Below are positions 34,977 through 43,365 of a stretch of 64,000 nucleotides of DNA, piece after piece. A program made the position numbers and the translations under genes. The stretch is from contig NZ_QTJU01000011.1 in assembly GCF_003412455.1 (NCBI RefSeq), positions 100,426 through 164,425 on the forward strand, read 5' to 3'. Within the stretch, counting starts at the first letter, position 1. Each line of letters starts with the position of its first letter. Under the pieces are notes generated by a model. The model was not told the DNA's origin, did not search any database, and was given only the letters and a program-made list of their open reading frames with translations. This stretch comes from Deminuibacter soli. Lineage in GTDB: Bacteria > Bacteroidota > Bacteroidia > Chitinophagales > Chitinophagaceae.

Positions 34977-35810
34977 ATGCTGCATTTATTAAAAATAGAA
35001 TGGCTGAAAGTAAAAAACTACCGCACGTTCTGGGTATTGTCTATCCTGTTTATGGTGAGCATTTTTGGCATCAATTACATTATGTTCAATATTCAGAATA
35101 CCGCGCACATCAATGCAGGCACCGGCCCCGTTCAAAAACCGGAGCAGGCCGCCGCCGCCGATACGCTGATAAAAAAAGTGGTAGGCTCGCCATTTGACTT
35201 TCCAGAGGTATGGCAAAGCATAACTTACGTGAGCGGCTTTTTATTGTTTATTCCCGGCCTGCTGATCATTACCTCCATTACCAACGAATACACGTATAAA
35301 ACGCACCGCCAGAATATTATTGATGGCCTGAGCAGAACACAGTTCATTTTTGTAAAAATGCTGCTCACGGTAATTATTGCATTGGCTGCAACACTATTTG
35401 TATTCCTTACTGCCGTGGGCTTTGGCTTATCGGGAGGCAGCAGCTTTAGCTTCGATAAAATAGAATATGTCGGTTACTTTTTTATACAGGCACTGAGTTA
35501 TACTGCGTTTGCCTTGCTTACAGGTATTGTATTAAAAAGATCAGGTGTGGCAATTGGCTTGTTTTTCCTGTATTCGCTGGTACTCGAAAACATGCTCAGC
35601 GGCCTGCTCAACCATTACTTCAACCCGGTAGGCTCTTACCTGCCGCTTGAAACAACAGACCGGCTCATCCGGTTTCCCTTTTTCAGGCGCGTGGTAGAAC
35701 AACTGGTAAAAGCACCACCACCGGTAAGTTCTTTCTTACTGATGTCGGCCATCTACCTTACGCTGTATTTCTTCCTTTGCAAACGCAAACTCGAAACAGC
35801 AGATTTATAA
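34977..35810 (+). CDS. ABC-2 type transporter permease
   Basis: The 277-residue protein has about six membrane segments: TFWVLSILFMVSIFGINYIMF, FLLFIPGLLIITSI, MLLTVIIALAATLFVFLTAVGF, and others near the C-terminus. NEYTYKTHRQNIIDGLSRTQF matches the conserved cytoplasmic loop of the ABC-2 permease family that contacts the ATPase. It is translated with the ATPase 6 bases upstream. An extracytoplasmic insert of about 50 residues follows the first segment. Confidence 0.88.
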   Translation: MLHLLKIEWLKVKNYRTFWVLSILFMVSIFGINYIMFNIQNTAHINAGTGPVQKPEQAAAADTLIKKVVGSPFDFPEVWQSITYVSGFLLFIPGLLIITSITNEYTYKTHRQNIIDGLSRTQFIFVKMLLTVIIALAATLFVFLTAVGFGLSGGSSFSFDKIEYVGYFFIQALSYTAFALLTGIVLKRSGVAIGLFFLYSLVLENMLSGLLNHYFNPVGSYLPLETTDRLIRFPFFRRVVEQLVKAPPPVSSFLLMSAIYLTLYFFLCKRKLETADL

Positions 35811-35832
35811 GCTTACTGCTTTTTTCATACAA

Positions 35833-35878
35833 CAAGCGGCGTACATGCAGTATTGCATTTGTACGCCGCTTGCTTTTT
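35833..35878. terminator. Bidirectional terminator
   Basis: CAAGCGGCGTAC at 35833-35844 pairs with GTACGCCGCTTG at 35861-35872, with further ATGCA/TGCAT pairing inside and a CTTTTT tail. It lies between the permease gene and the convergent SecB-like gene; the T-run reaches the stop codon of the latter. Confidence 0.85.
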
Positions 35879-36335
35879 AAACGAAATATTCTTTTGAAGG
35901 CGCAGTTGTGTCAGGGAACAACGACTGCGTCATTTGTATAGCATCTACCATCGGGATGTTTAGGCCCTGGAATGCAGTTCCTGCAATGTTCTTCTGGAAT
36001 AAAGCCCTGCTGTGACTTACAGATTCACCAACGATGATAGCCAGCAAGTCATGCGGCAGGTTATAGCCACCTTTACCATCACTGTATTGCTCCAGGTTAT
36101 TAACAGCGAAAACGTTTTCTACATGTAAATCTGCGATCAGGTCGTCTACACCGGGATAAATAAACACCGTTCGCAGCGTAAAACTGATGGCCTGCATTAT
36201 ATCCAGTTTATGCTGAAACCGCACTTCAATGGTTTGAATTTTTTCCTGGTCGAACATTGATTCATTTACAAAAAAAGCAAAGTCTTTTATGCGCCTTACT
36301 TCAATATCTGCAGGCGTTATTTTGTTTGTTGCCAT
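35877..36335 (-). CDS. Hypothetical protein, possible SecB-like fold
   Basis: I do not recognise this 152-residue protein as a named family. It has no signal peptide or membrane segment. Its order of elements resembles SecB: antiparallel strands near VRFQHKLDIMQAISFTLRT, then a strand ADLHVENVFAVNN, then a helical part with RALFQKNIAGTAF and LNIPMVDAIQM, which parallels the SecB stretch reading roughly R-x-GTFPxLNLAPVNFDAL. If right, it could be a chaperone for exported proteins or an antitoxin-associated SecB relative. The gene stands alone, and a perfect 12-bp palindrome lies just upstream at 36354. Confidence 0.55.
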   Translation of the reverse strand: MATNKITPADIEVRRIKDFAFFVNESMFDQEKIQTIEVRFQHKLDIMQAISFTLRTVFIYPGVDDLIADLHVENVFAVNNLEQYSDGKGGYNLPHDLLAIIVGESVSHSRALFQKNIAGTAFQGLNIPMVDAIQMTQSLFPDTTAPSKEYFV

Positions 36336-36353
36336 TGTTTATATTTAGTTGTT

Positions 36354-36365
36354 GATACATGTATC
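36354..36365. promoter_or_regulatory. Perfect 12-bp palindrome upstream of the SecB-like gene
   Basis: GATACATGTATC is its own reverse complement and lies 19 bases upstream of the start codon at 36335, in the short gap to the TIGR01777 gene. It could be a repressor half-site pair; function is unproven. Confidence 0.3.
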
Positions 36366-36374
36366 CACTCAAAC

Positions 36375-37301
36375 TTATTTCTTCAATAGCTCCTCCAGCG
36401 CTGCTTCTGCAGAAGGGTATAGAAAAGTAAAGCCGGTACTTTTTATTTTGGCGGCACTAACGGTGCAGCTTTTTAAAATCTCCACGCTCATTTCGCCGAG
36501 CATGGTTTTTAAAACAAAGGCAGGCACATGAATGGGGATATAAAAATTACCACGCAGCTTTTTCGCCAGCATCAGCATTAACTGCTTATTGGTTAGAGGT
36601 GCCGGGGCAACACCATTGTATGCGCCCTGCAGTTGTGCATTTTCAATGGCATGTATGTATATGCGGCAAAGATCATCGAGATGTATCCAGCTGATCACCT
36701 GCTCGCCAGATCCAAAGATGGCGGCAACACCAAATTGCTGCGGCTTTTTAAACTCGGCAAATGCACCGCCGTCGTTACTCATTGCCAAACCTGTTCTGAT
36801 GCTCACCACGCGCACACCAGTTTGCGCACCGATATTGTTATTGGCCTGCTCCCACACCACACAGGTTTTGCCTAAAAAATCATCATCAGCCTTGTCGGTT
36901 TCTACAAAACCATTTGCGCGGCTGCCAGCTGTATCAGCACCATACCAGCCCACACCCGAAGCGCAGACCACCGCCTGTACTTTATTGCTGTGCTGTTTCA
37001 TGGCCTGTGCCAGCAGCTCACCGCTTTTTACACGGCTGTCAATGATTTCCTGTTTATATTCTTTTGTCCACCGTTTTTCTGCAACACCGGCGCCTGCAAG
37101 GTGCACAATAAAATCGGCCTGTTCTATCGCTGTGGCATCAATCGTTTGGGCTTTAATATCCCATCTGGCCATTTGCACACCAATAACGGGTGCATTACCG
37201 CTGCGGCTAAGGCCGATTACCCGGTAGCCTTTTTCCAGTAATAACTGTGCAAGTCTTTTACCAACTAACCCCGTAACACCCGTAATGGTTACCGTTGCCA
37301 T
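36375..37301 (-). CDS. TIGR01777 family epimerase/oxidoreductase
   Basis: The 308-residue protein has the extended-SDR Rossmann motif ITGVTGLVGKRLAQLLLEKG at residues 6-25, followed by the family-typical GLSRSGN, VHLAGAGVAEKRWTKEYKQEI, SGVGWYGADTAG, and ISWIHLDDLCRIYIHAIE. A C-terminal DUF1731-like segment is present (FVLKTMLGEMSVEILKS). The closest well-studied member is E. coli YfcH, whose reaction is not firmly known. It is cytoplasmic and probably co-transcribed with the SecB-like gene 39 bases downstream (inference). Confidence 0.9.
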   Translation of the reverse strand: MATVTITGVTGLVGKRLAQLLLEKGYRVIGLSRSGNAPVIGVQMARWDIKAQTIDATAIEQADFIVHLAGAGVAEKRWTKEYKQEIIDSRVKSGELLAQAMKQHSNKVQAVVCASGVGWYGADTAGSRANGFVETDKADDDFLGKTCVVWEQANNNIGAQTGVRVVSIRTGLAMSNDGGAFAEFKKPQQFGVAAIFGSGEQVISWIHLDDLCRIYIHAIENAQLQGAYNGVAPAPLTNKQLMLMLAKKLRGNFYIPIHVPAFVLKTMLGEMSVEILKSCTVSAAKIKSTGFTFLYPSAEAALEELLKK

Positions 37302-37352
37302 TTGCTTGTTTTAATCGTTCCTGTAAAATTATGGCTTATGCGCAACCTGTAT

Positions 37353-37385
37353 GGAAAAAAAATCCCTCCCGGGAAACGGGAGGGA
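37353..37385 (-). terminator. Terminator of the dcw operon after ftsZ
   Basis: On the minus strand TCCCTCCCG (37385-37377) pairs with CGGGAGGGA (37371-37363) over a 5-base loop and is followed by eight T. It lies 40 bases past the ftsZ stop and closes the 16.5-kb cluster. Confidence 0.9.
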
Positions 37386-37424
37386 AACAACAACTAAAAA
37401 CACTAAGAGAGCTTTTCAATATGA

Positions 37425-39299
37425 TTAATCCGGTTTTTTACCATCCAGGAAAGTATTGATGGTTGAAATTTTACCGTCATTGTTCTCGTCTGCTTTCACC
37501 GTGTACTTGCTGTAGAAGTTTTCTACTGAAGACAAGGTGTTGCCAAACAAATCCATGTTTCTGCGGATGTAGGCAGGCACGTTTTCAAACTCGCTGCTAT
37601 TGTCGCCTGAACTGCTCATGTTAAAGCTCAGGTTACGCAGTTTCTGGATACGTTCTGCTGCACGGCGTTTCTGGTCTTCTTCCGCATCATCGATATCGTA
37701 GCTGGTAATTTGCTGAACCGGCTGTGTTGGTACAGGTTCGTCTTTAATCACCAGTTGAAAATCCATTGTTTCTTCCTGCTCTTTCGGCTTCACCGGCTGT
37801 TTCTGGGGCTCCTGCTGCAATGGCTGCATGGCAGTTGGCGCTTGCGGACGCTGTTGCTGCGGTTGCGGCGCCTGTGGCTGAGGGGCCTGCGGTTGCTGTG
37901 TGCTGCCTGAAGGCTGCTGCGCGTAAATATTCGATGGCTTATTTAAAAAGCCGCCGGCTGTTGTATTGGTGCTATTGCTTACCGGGCGTTCAACATACTG
38001 CATCTGCGGTTCGGTTGGTTCAACCGGTTCAGCAGGTTTTACAGACTGTGTGATCTCGGTGCTCAGTTCAAAATACAAAGAACCGTCGGGCGCTACCGTA
38101 GGCTCGGGCAGCTGCTGTTCTTCAACAGGCTGTTCTGCCACTGCAGGTGCAGGGGTATTACCATCAGACAGGTGCGGTGCAAACGGATCTTTTTCTTCAA
38201 AAGGAAGCGCCTGCTGTGCTTTCTGCTGCTGGTGATACATCTTTTTTTCTTCACCATCCACCCCCAGGGTCATCACAATTTTCTCTACTTTGGGCAATGC
38301 AGGCGCAGCTGCTTCCATTACCTTGAAAGGATCTTTGTGTTCAAAGCCGGTAGCGATAAGCGTGATACCAATTTTGCGGTCGAGCGTGTTGTCGTAACCC
38401 ATACCCACAATTACATCGGTATTGGGACCAGCCTGCATACGCAGGTGGTTGTTGATGATTTCAAGCTCATCCATCGTACACTCATGGTCGCCTTCGGCGC
38501 TGTTGATGTTGATGAGAATCCATTTGGCACCCTGAATTTCGCTATCGTTCAGCAACGGAGAGTTCAGTGCTTCTTCAATAGCATGCTGCGCCCTGTCTTC
38601 ACCTTCCATTGCTGCACTGCCCAGGATAGCTACACCACCGTTTTTCATTACGGTACATACGTCTGCAAAGTCCACGATAATATGACCGCGGCTGTTGATG
38701 ATATCGGTGATACATTTGGCAGCTGTAGCCAATACATTATCGGCCTTGCCAAATGCTTCCTTCATTTTAAGATTGCCGTACTGGATACGCAGTTTATCGT
38801 TGCTGATCACCAGCAAGGTGTCTACATACGGCTCCAGTTCTTTAATACCTGTTTCTGCCTGCTGGTGACGGCGCGGACCTTCAAAGCCGAAAGGCGTTGT
38901 TACAATACCCACCGTTAAAATGCCCAGCTCACGGCAAATTTTCGCGATAATAGGCGCACCACCTGTACCGGTGCCGCCGCCCATACCTGCGCATATAAAA
39001 GCCATTTTAGTATTTACTTCCAAAATGCGTTTGATCTCTTCGAGTGATTCTTCTGTGGCTTCCTTGCCCACTACAGGGTTTGCCCCTGCACCCAGCCCTT
39101 GTGTAAGATAGGGCCCCAGCTGAATTTTATTAGGTACCCGGCTTTGTTCCAAAGCCTTGGCATCTGTATTACAAATGATGAAATCAACACCTTCAATGTC
39201 CTGTGCATACATATAATTCACAGCATTGCTTCCTCCTCCACCCACACCAAGTACCTTGATGATGGATGATTTTTGCTTAGGCAAATCAAAGTGTATCAT
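37425..39299 (-). CDS. ftsZ: Cell division GTPase FtsZ
   Basis: The 624-residue protein has a tubulin-like GTPase domain up to about residue 320: GVGGGGSNAVNYM, the signature AGMGGGTGTGGAP near residue 105, and NDKLRIQYG. A linker of about 250 residues rich in Q, P and E follows, far longer than the roughly 50 residues of E. coli FtsZ. The partner-binding motif NVPAYIRRNMDLF is at 573-585 and is unusually followed by 39 more residues (ending NTFLDGKKPD), as in other Bacteroidota. FtsZ polymerises into the division ring. It is the last gene of the cluster; the 122-base gap from ftsA could hold an extra promoter. Confidence 0.97.
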   Translation of the reverse strand: MIHFDLPKQKSSIIKVLGVGGGGSNAVNYMYAQDIEGVDFIICNTDAKALEQSRVPNKIQLGPYLTQGLGAGANPVVGKEATEESLEEIKRILEVNTKMAFICAGMGGGTGTGGAPIIAKICRELGILTVGIVTTPFGFEGPRRHQQAETGIKELEPYVDTLLVISNDKLRIQYGNLKMKEAFGKADNVLATAAKCITDIINSRGHIIVDFADVCTVMKNGGVAILGSAAMEGEDRAQHAIEEALNSPLLNDSEIQGAKWILININSAEGDHECTMDELEIINNHLRMQAGPNTDVIVGMGYDNTLDRKIGITLIATGFEHKDPFKVMEAAAPALPKVEKIVMTLGVDGEEKKMYHQQQKAQQALPFEEKDPFAPHLSDGNTPAPAVAEQPVEEQQLPEPTVAPDGSLYFELSTEITQSVKPAEPVEPTEPQMQYVERPVSNSTNTTAGGFLNKPSNIYAQQPSGSTQQPQAPQPQAPQPQQQRPQAPTAMQPLQQEPQKQPVKPKEQEETMDFQLVIKDEPVPTQPVQQITSYDIDDAEEDQKRRAAERIQKLRNLSFNMSSSGDNSSEFENVPAYIRRNMDLFGNTLSSVENFYSKYTVKADENNDGKISTINTFLDGKKPD

Positions 39300-39421
39300 A
39301 GTTCTACGTTTAAATGGATTAGTAAGTAATTTTCAATAGAGTAGGGTAAAGGGTCAAATAGGTTAACAATGGGTTGCAATGCATAACCAGGGTACCGGTT
39401 TGTTTATTGCAGCCCGCAATA

Positions 39422-40801
39422 TTATCTGATTTCGTGATCTCCTTCTTCTTTGAACAGGTCAATGATACCATCTTTGAATTTATCCCAGAAACTATTAATG
39501 CCTTTGCGTTTGCGCATATCCACGGTAACTTCCGCTACCGGCCCTTTTACTGCTACTTCAGCCACTTCATCTTTTTTCAGGCTTTCCGGAACATCAATCC
39601 TTCTGAACCTGTTTTCAAATTCCTTGCGTTTGTGTTCGTAATCGCTGTAACCTTTCAGTATTAAACCAATACAGGTTGAATACATGGGTTTCTTCAGCTC
39701 ATCTATATGATTTACCGCCAGGTGCTCATTGGGATAACCAATGCGTGCATTGAGGCCGGTTACATATTCCGTTAACTGTATCAGGTGTTTCAGCTGTGAA
39801 CCACCACCTGTTAAAATGATACCGCCGTTTAATACCCGGTTGTCAAGACCAACCTGTTTTAAATGATAGGTAACAAAATCCAGGATCTCACTCATCCTCG
39901 CCTGGATAATATTCGCCAGGTTCTTCACGCTGATTTCTTTGGCAGGCATGCCTTTTAAACCAGGGATGGTGATAAAGGCATTGGCTTTTGCTTCATCTGC
40001 CAGCGCGCTGCCGAACTGCACCTTCATGGCTTCTGCCTGGCTTTTCAATACACCCAAACCCATACGGATATCGTTGGTGATGTTTTCGCCGCCAAACGGA
40101 ATTACTGCAGTGTGTTTCAGAATGCCTTCATAAAATACAGCGAGGTCACTGGTACCACCACCGATATCGAGAATGGCCACACCTGCTTCCATATCTATTT
40201 CACTCATTACAGCAGAAGCAGAAGCCAGTGGTTGCAACACCAGGTCTTTTGTTTTCAGCTGACTTCTTTCCACCGCACGGTTAATGTTGCGGATGGCATT
40301 CCTGTCGCCGGTAATGATGTGGAAATTGGCACCAACTTTCACGCCATTGTATCCAACAACGTCCTTAATGTTTTGAAAATTATCTACGTGGAAGTCCTGC
40401 GGAATCACGTCGATAATCTGATCACCTGCCGGGATAAAGGTTTTGCGCTGGTTATCGATCAGCTGCTCTACCTCCCAGCGTTGTATTTCAATTTCGGCAT
40501 CCTGGCGTACCAGGTCACCGCGGGTTTGCAGGCTTTTGATATGGTGGCCTGCAATACCAACGTATACTTCATTAATTTCCAGGTCGGGATTGCTCTCACT
40601 GCAGTTGGCCAAAGCCTGTTGAATAGCTTTGATGGTCTGGTCAATATTGAGCACCTGGCCATGCTGCACTCCAGAACTGTTGGCCCGGCCAAAACCAAGT
40701 ATCTCCAGTTTCCCATATTCGTTTTTGCGTCCGGCAATGGCAGCAATCTTCGTTGTTCCAATGTCCAGACCCACAATAATGGGTGCTTCATTCGGGTTCA
40801 T
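39422..40801 (-). CDS. ftsA: Cell division protein FtsA
   Basis: The 459-residue protein has actin-like nucleotide-binding motifs: VGLDIGTTKIAAIAG at residues 10-24, AILDIGGGTSDLAVF near residue 207, and LTGGGSQLKHL near 330. An SHS2/1C insertion lies between them. The C-terminus ends in an amphipathic helix (FWDKFKDGIIDLFKEE) that should bind the inner membrane. FtsA links FtsZ filaments to the membrane and recruits later divisome proteins. It sits between ftsQ and ftsZ, the standard order. Confidence 0.97.
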   Translation of the reverse strand: MNPNEAPIIVGLDIGTTKIAAIAGRKNEYGKLEILGFGRANSSGVQHGQVLNIDQTIKAIQQALANCSESNPDLEINEVYVGIAGHHIKSLQTRGDLVRQDAEIEIQRWEVEQLIDNQRKTFIPAGDQIIDVIPQDFHVDNFQNIKDVVGYNGVKVGANFHIITGDRNAIRNINRAVERSQLKTKDLVLQPLASASAVMSEIDMEAGVAILDIGGGTSDLAVFYEGILKHTAVIPFGGENITNDIRMGLGVLKSQAEAMKVQFGSALADEAKANAFITIPGLKGMPAKEISVKNLANIIQARMSEILDFVTYHLKQVGLDNRVLNGGIILTGGGSQLKHLIQLTEYVTGLNARIGYPNEHLAVNHIDELKKPMYSTCIGLILKGYSDYEHKRKEFENRFRRIDVPESLKKDEVAEVAVKGPVAEVTVDMRKRKGINSFWDKFKDGIIDLFKEEGDHEIR

Positions 40802-40843
40802 AAATAAGTGTTTTAGTTGTTTGTTATTTGTCGAAAGTTGTTG

Positions 40844-41923
40844 TTATCGTTTGTTTTTCCTGGCCGGCATAACCGCCCTGGGTTTTGGTGCACCGCCATG
40901 TACTGCTGTACCTGCCGGTGGTTTGGCCGCTGCCGCCGGATGTTTGTTTCCTGCTGCAGTTGCTGCTCCCGGTTTAGGCCGCACTGCCGGCGGTTTGGGC
41001 GGTGCTGCTGCTGCCGTATGCGCCGTATCTTTTACAGCCTTTGCCAATGTTGCCTGTGCAGCCAGCTTTCTTACACCACTGGTATCGCCCAGCATGGAAT
41101 TCACCTGCGCCATGCCATTGGTTAATACCTCCATGGCCCTGGCAGAATCAATCACCTGCTTAGCCGTACCTTTCTTCACTGCTACCACCTGGCCACTGTA
41201 CTGCACATCAATTTTTTCATATTTCTCAAAGCCGGTCTTCGTCCACACCTGTTTGTAAAAGCTCAGCAACCTGCCAAATTTGCCTTCCAGATCACTCGCA
41301 TCGCCCAGCATAATTACCTGGTTGCCCAGTACGGGTGTCATTTCATACGTGTGCTGCGATGTGATGTCTATCTGCGACACCTGCTCTACCCAGAACGAAT
41401 CGCGTGCAATAAAGTCTGCTATGTGACGCACATCCTGCAGCACCGCGCTATCAGGCCCCGACAAATGCACGCGCTCTGAAGGAAACGAAGTGAATACGGG
41501 TACACGGGCAGACAACTTATCGCTCAGCGGCAGGCGTTTGCCGCTGCTGTCGATATAAAATGAATTACCCTGCTTGGTAAACACCCTTGCCAGCGGTTCA
41601 CGCTCTTCAATTTTTACCTGCAATACATGGTTGTTATCAAAGAACAAATTGGCTTCCTTAATCCACGCATCCTTTTCCAGTATGGTTTCCAGCCTGCGAA
41701 GCGGGATACCTGCCAGCGGAGCCTTTACCGCGGCGCCATTGCGTTTCAGCACATCCAGCACATCTTTCTCATCTACAAACACATGATCCTGTGCACCTTC
41801 AATTTCAATTTTGATATCTGTGCACTGCGCTTCGTCTTTTTTACGCATAGCCATCACCAGCAACACCAGGATGCCTGCTCCCAGCGTACACCAGGCAATA
41901 AATTGTATGCGTTTCTTCCACAT
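40844..41923 (-). CDS. ftsQ: Cell division protein FtsQ
   Basis: The 359-residue protein has a short basic cytoplasmic end, a membrane segment at about residues 7-25 (FIAWCTLGAGILVLLVMAM), a POTRA-like region, and the FtsQ beta-domain (WIKEANLFFDNNHVLQVKIEEREPLARVF). From about residue 298 there is a 62-residue periplasmic tail made almost only of A, P, K and R, which E. coli FtsQ lacks. FtsQ bridges early and late divisome proteins. It starts 7 bases after murC. Confidence 0.9.
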   Translation of the reverse strand: MWKKRIQFIAWCTLGAGILVLLVMAMRKKDEAQCTDIKIEIEGAQDHVFVDEKDVLDVLKRNGAAVKAPLAGIPLRRLETILEKDAWIKEANLFFDNNHVLQVKIEEREPLARVFTKQGNSFYIDSSGKRLPLSDKLSARVPVFTSFPSERVHLSGPDSAVLQDVRHIADFIARDSFWVEQVSQIDITSQHTYEMTPVLGNQVIMLGDASDLEGKFGRLLSFYKQVWTKTGFEKYEKIDVQYSGQVVAVKKGTAKQVIDSARAMEVLTNGMAQVNSMLGDTSGVRKLAAQATLAKAVKDTAHTAAAAPPKPPAVRPKPGAATAAGNKHPAAAAKPPAGTAVHGGAPKPRAVMPARKNKR

Positions 41924-41930
41924 GCTTGCG

Positions 41931-43313
41931 TTAACTGTTGGCTGATAAAATTTTACTCACATCCTTAATCAATGCATCAATATCACCCGCGCCTGCCATT
42001 ACCAGCAAATGCGGTTGCTGTTGCTGCACCCATTCCAGCATCTCCTCTTTCGTAAGCAGGTGTTTGGCAGGAATGGTCATTTTATCGAGAATCAAAGAAC
42101 TGGTTACCCCTTGTACCGGCAGTTCCCTGGCCGGGTAAATGGGCAGCAGCACCACTTCATCGGCCAGGCTCAGGCTTTCTGCAAAACCGTTTGCCAGGTC
42201 TTGTGTGCGACTGAATAAATGGGGCTGGAATATGACTGTACACTTTTGCGAACCATACAGGCTCCGAACCCCTGTTATCAATGCTTTTAATTCTTCCGGG
42301 TGATGTGCATAATCATCAATCAGCACATGCCCTTTATTTATTTCATCTGCCGCAGGTTTTAAAATGTATTGAAACCTGCGTTTCACTCCTTTAAAATCTG
42401 CTACGGCTGCTTTAATCTGTTCATCAGGTAAACCCATGTACCTGGCAACTGTAATAGCAGCAATACTGTTTTCCACATTATGTAACCCACCCATGTGCAA
42501 TAAAACATTGCTGATAGTCCAGTCTTTGCTTATTACATCGTATACATACGATCCCATTTCAACACGCAGATTGGCCGCATACACATCAGCGCGTGTATCA
42601 TTGAAATGGTACCTGAAATGGGTATCACCACTCAGTTCTGCGTCACGGCTCAATCCGTATTTGCTTACCAGGCAGCCGCCTTTTTTAATACGTTTGGAGA
42701 ACTCCACAAAGGCATCTTCCACCGCTTCGGGCGTGCCATAAATATCCAGGTGATCAGGATCCATGGCTGTTACCACAGCCACATCGGGCACCAGCTTCAA
42801 AAAGCTGCGGTCGTACTCATCTGCTTCAATCACCGCCACATTCCGGTCGTTCGGCCAGAAATTAGTTCCATAGTTTGCTGCAATACCACCCAGGAAAGCA
42901 TTACAGCCATAACCGCTGTGCCGCAGCATATGCGCCACCATGGTGGTAATGGTTGTTTTGCCGTGGGTGCCGCCAACGCACACGTTAAATGAACTTTCTG
43001 TAATCCACTGCAACACATCACTTCGCTTCACTACTTCATAACCGTTGCTGCGGTAAAACTGCAGCTCTACATTGGTGGCAGGTATAGCGGGAGTATATAC
43101 TACCAGGTTTACATCCTTGGGCGCGAGGTGCACGTTTTCATCGTAATGAATGGGCATGCCCACGCGCTCCAGTTCTTTGGTAAGCGGCGTTGCTGTGCGA
43201 TCGTAGCCGCTTACTTCCACGCCTTTCGACTGGAAATACCTGGCCAGCGCGCTCATACCTATGCCGCCGATACCTATGAAGTAAACCTTCCGTATGTTAC
43301 TGAGTTTGTCCAT
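41931..43313 (-). CDS. murC: UDP-N-acetylmuramate--L-alanine ligase
   Basis: The 460-residue protein has the Mur ligase layout: an N-terminal UDP-binding Rossmann motif FIGIGGIGMSALARYF at residues 12-27, the ATP-binding motif GTHGKTTITTMVAHML near residue 115, and ALIDDYAHHPEE-type DDYAHHP near residue 330. It adds L-alanine to UDP-MurNAc, the first amino acid of the peptidoglycan stem. It lies between murG and ftsQ, translated with the latter. Confidence 0.97.
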   Translation of the reverse strand: MDKLSNIRKVYFIGIGGIGMSALARYFQSKGVEVSGYDRTATPLTKELERVGMPIHYDENVHLAPKDVNLVVYTPAIPATNVELQFYRSNGYEVVKRSDVLQWITESSFNVCVGGTHGKTTITTMVAHMLRHSGYGCNAFLGGIAANYGTNFWPNDRNVAVIEADEYDRSFLKLVPDVAVVTAMDPDHLDIYGTPEAVEDAFVEFSKRIKKGGCLVSKYGLSRDAELSGDTHFRYHFNDTRADVYAANLRVEMGSYVYDVISKDWTISNVLLHMGGLHNVENSIAAITVARYMGLPDEQIKAAVADFKGVKRRFQYILKPAADEINKGHVLIDDYAHHPEELKALITGVRSLYGSQKCTVIFQPHLFSRTQDLANGFAESLSLADEVVLLPIYPARELPVQGVTSSLILDKMTIPAKHLLTKEEMLEWVQQQQPHLLVMAGAGDIDALIKDVSKILSANS

Positions 43314-43365
43314 TGTTTATTGAGCTTAACGTATCACCGTTCAAAACGCCCTGCACATTTTATTT

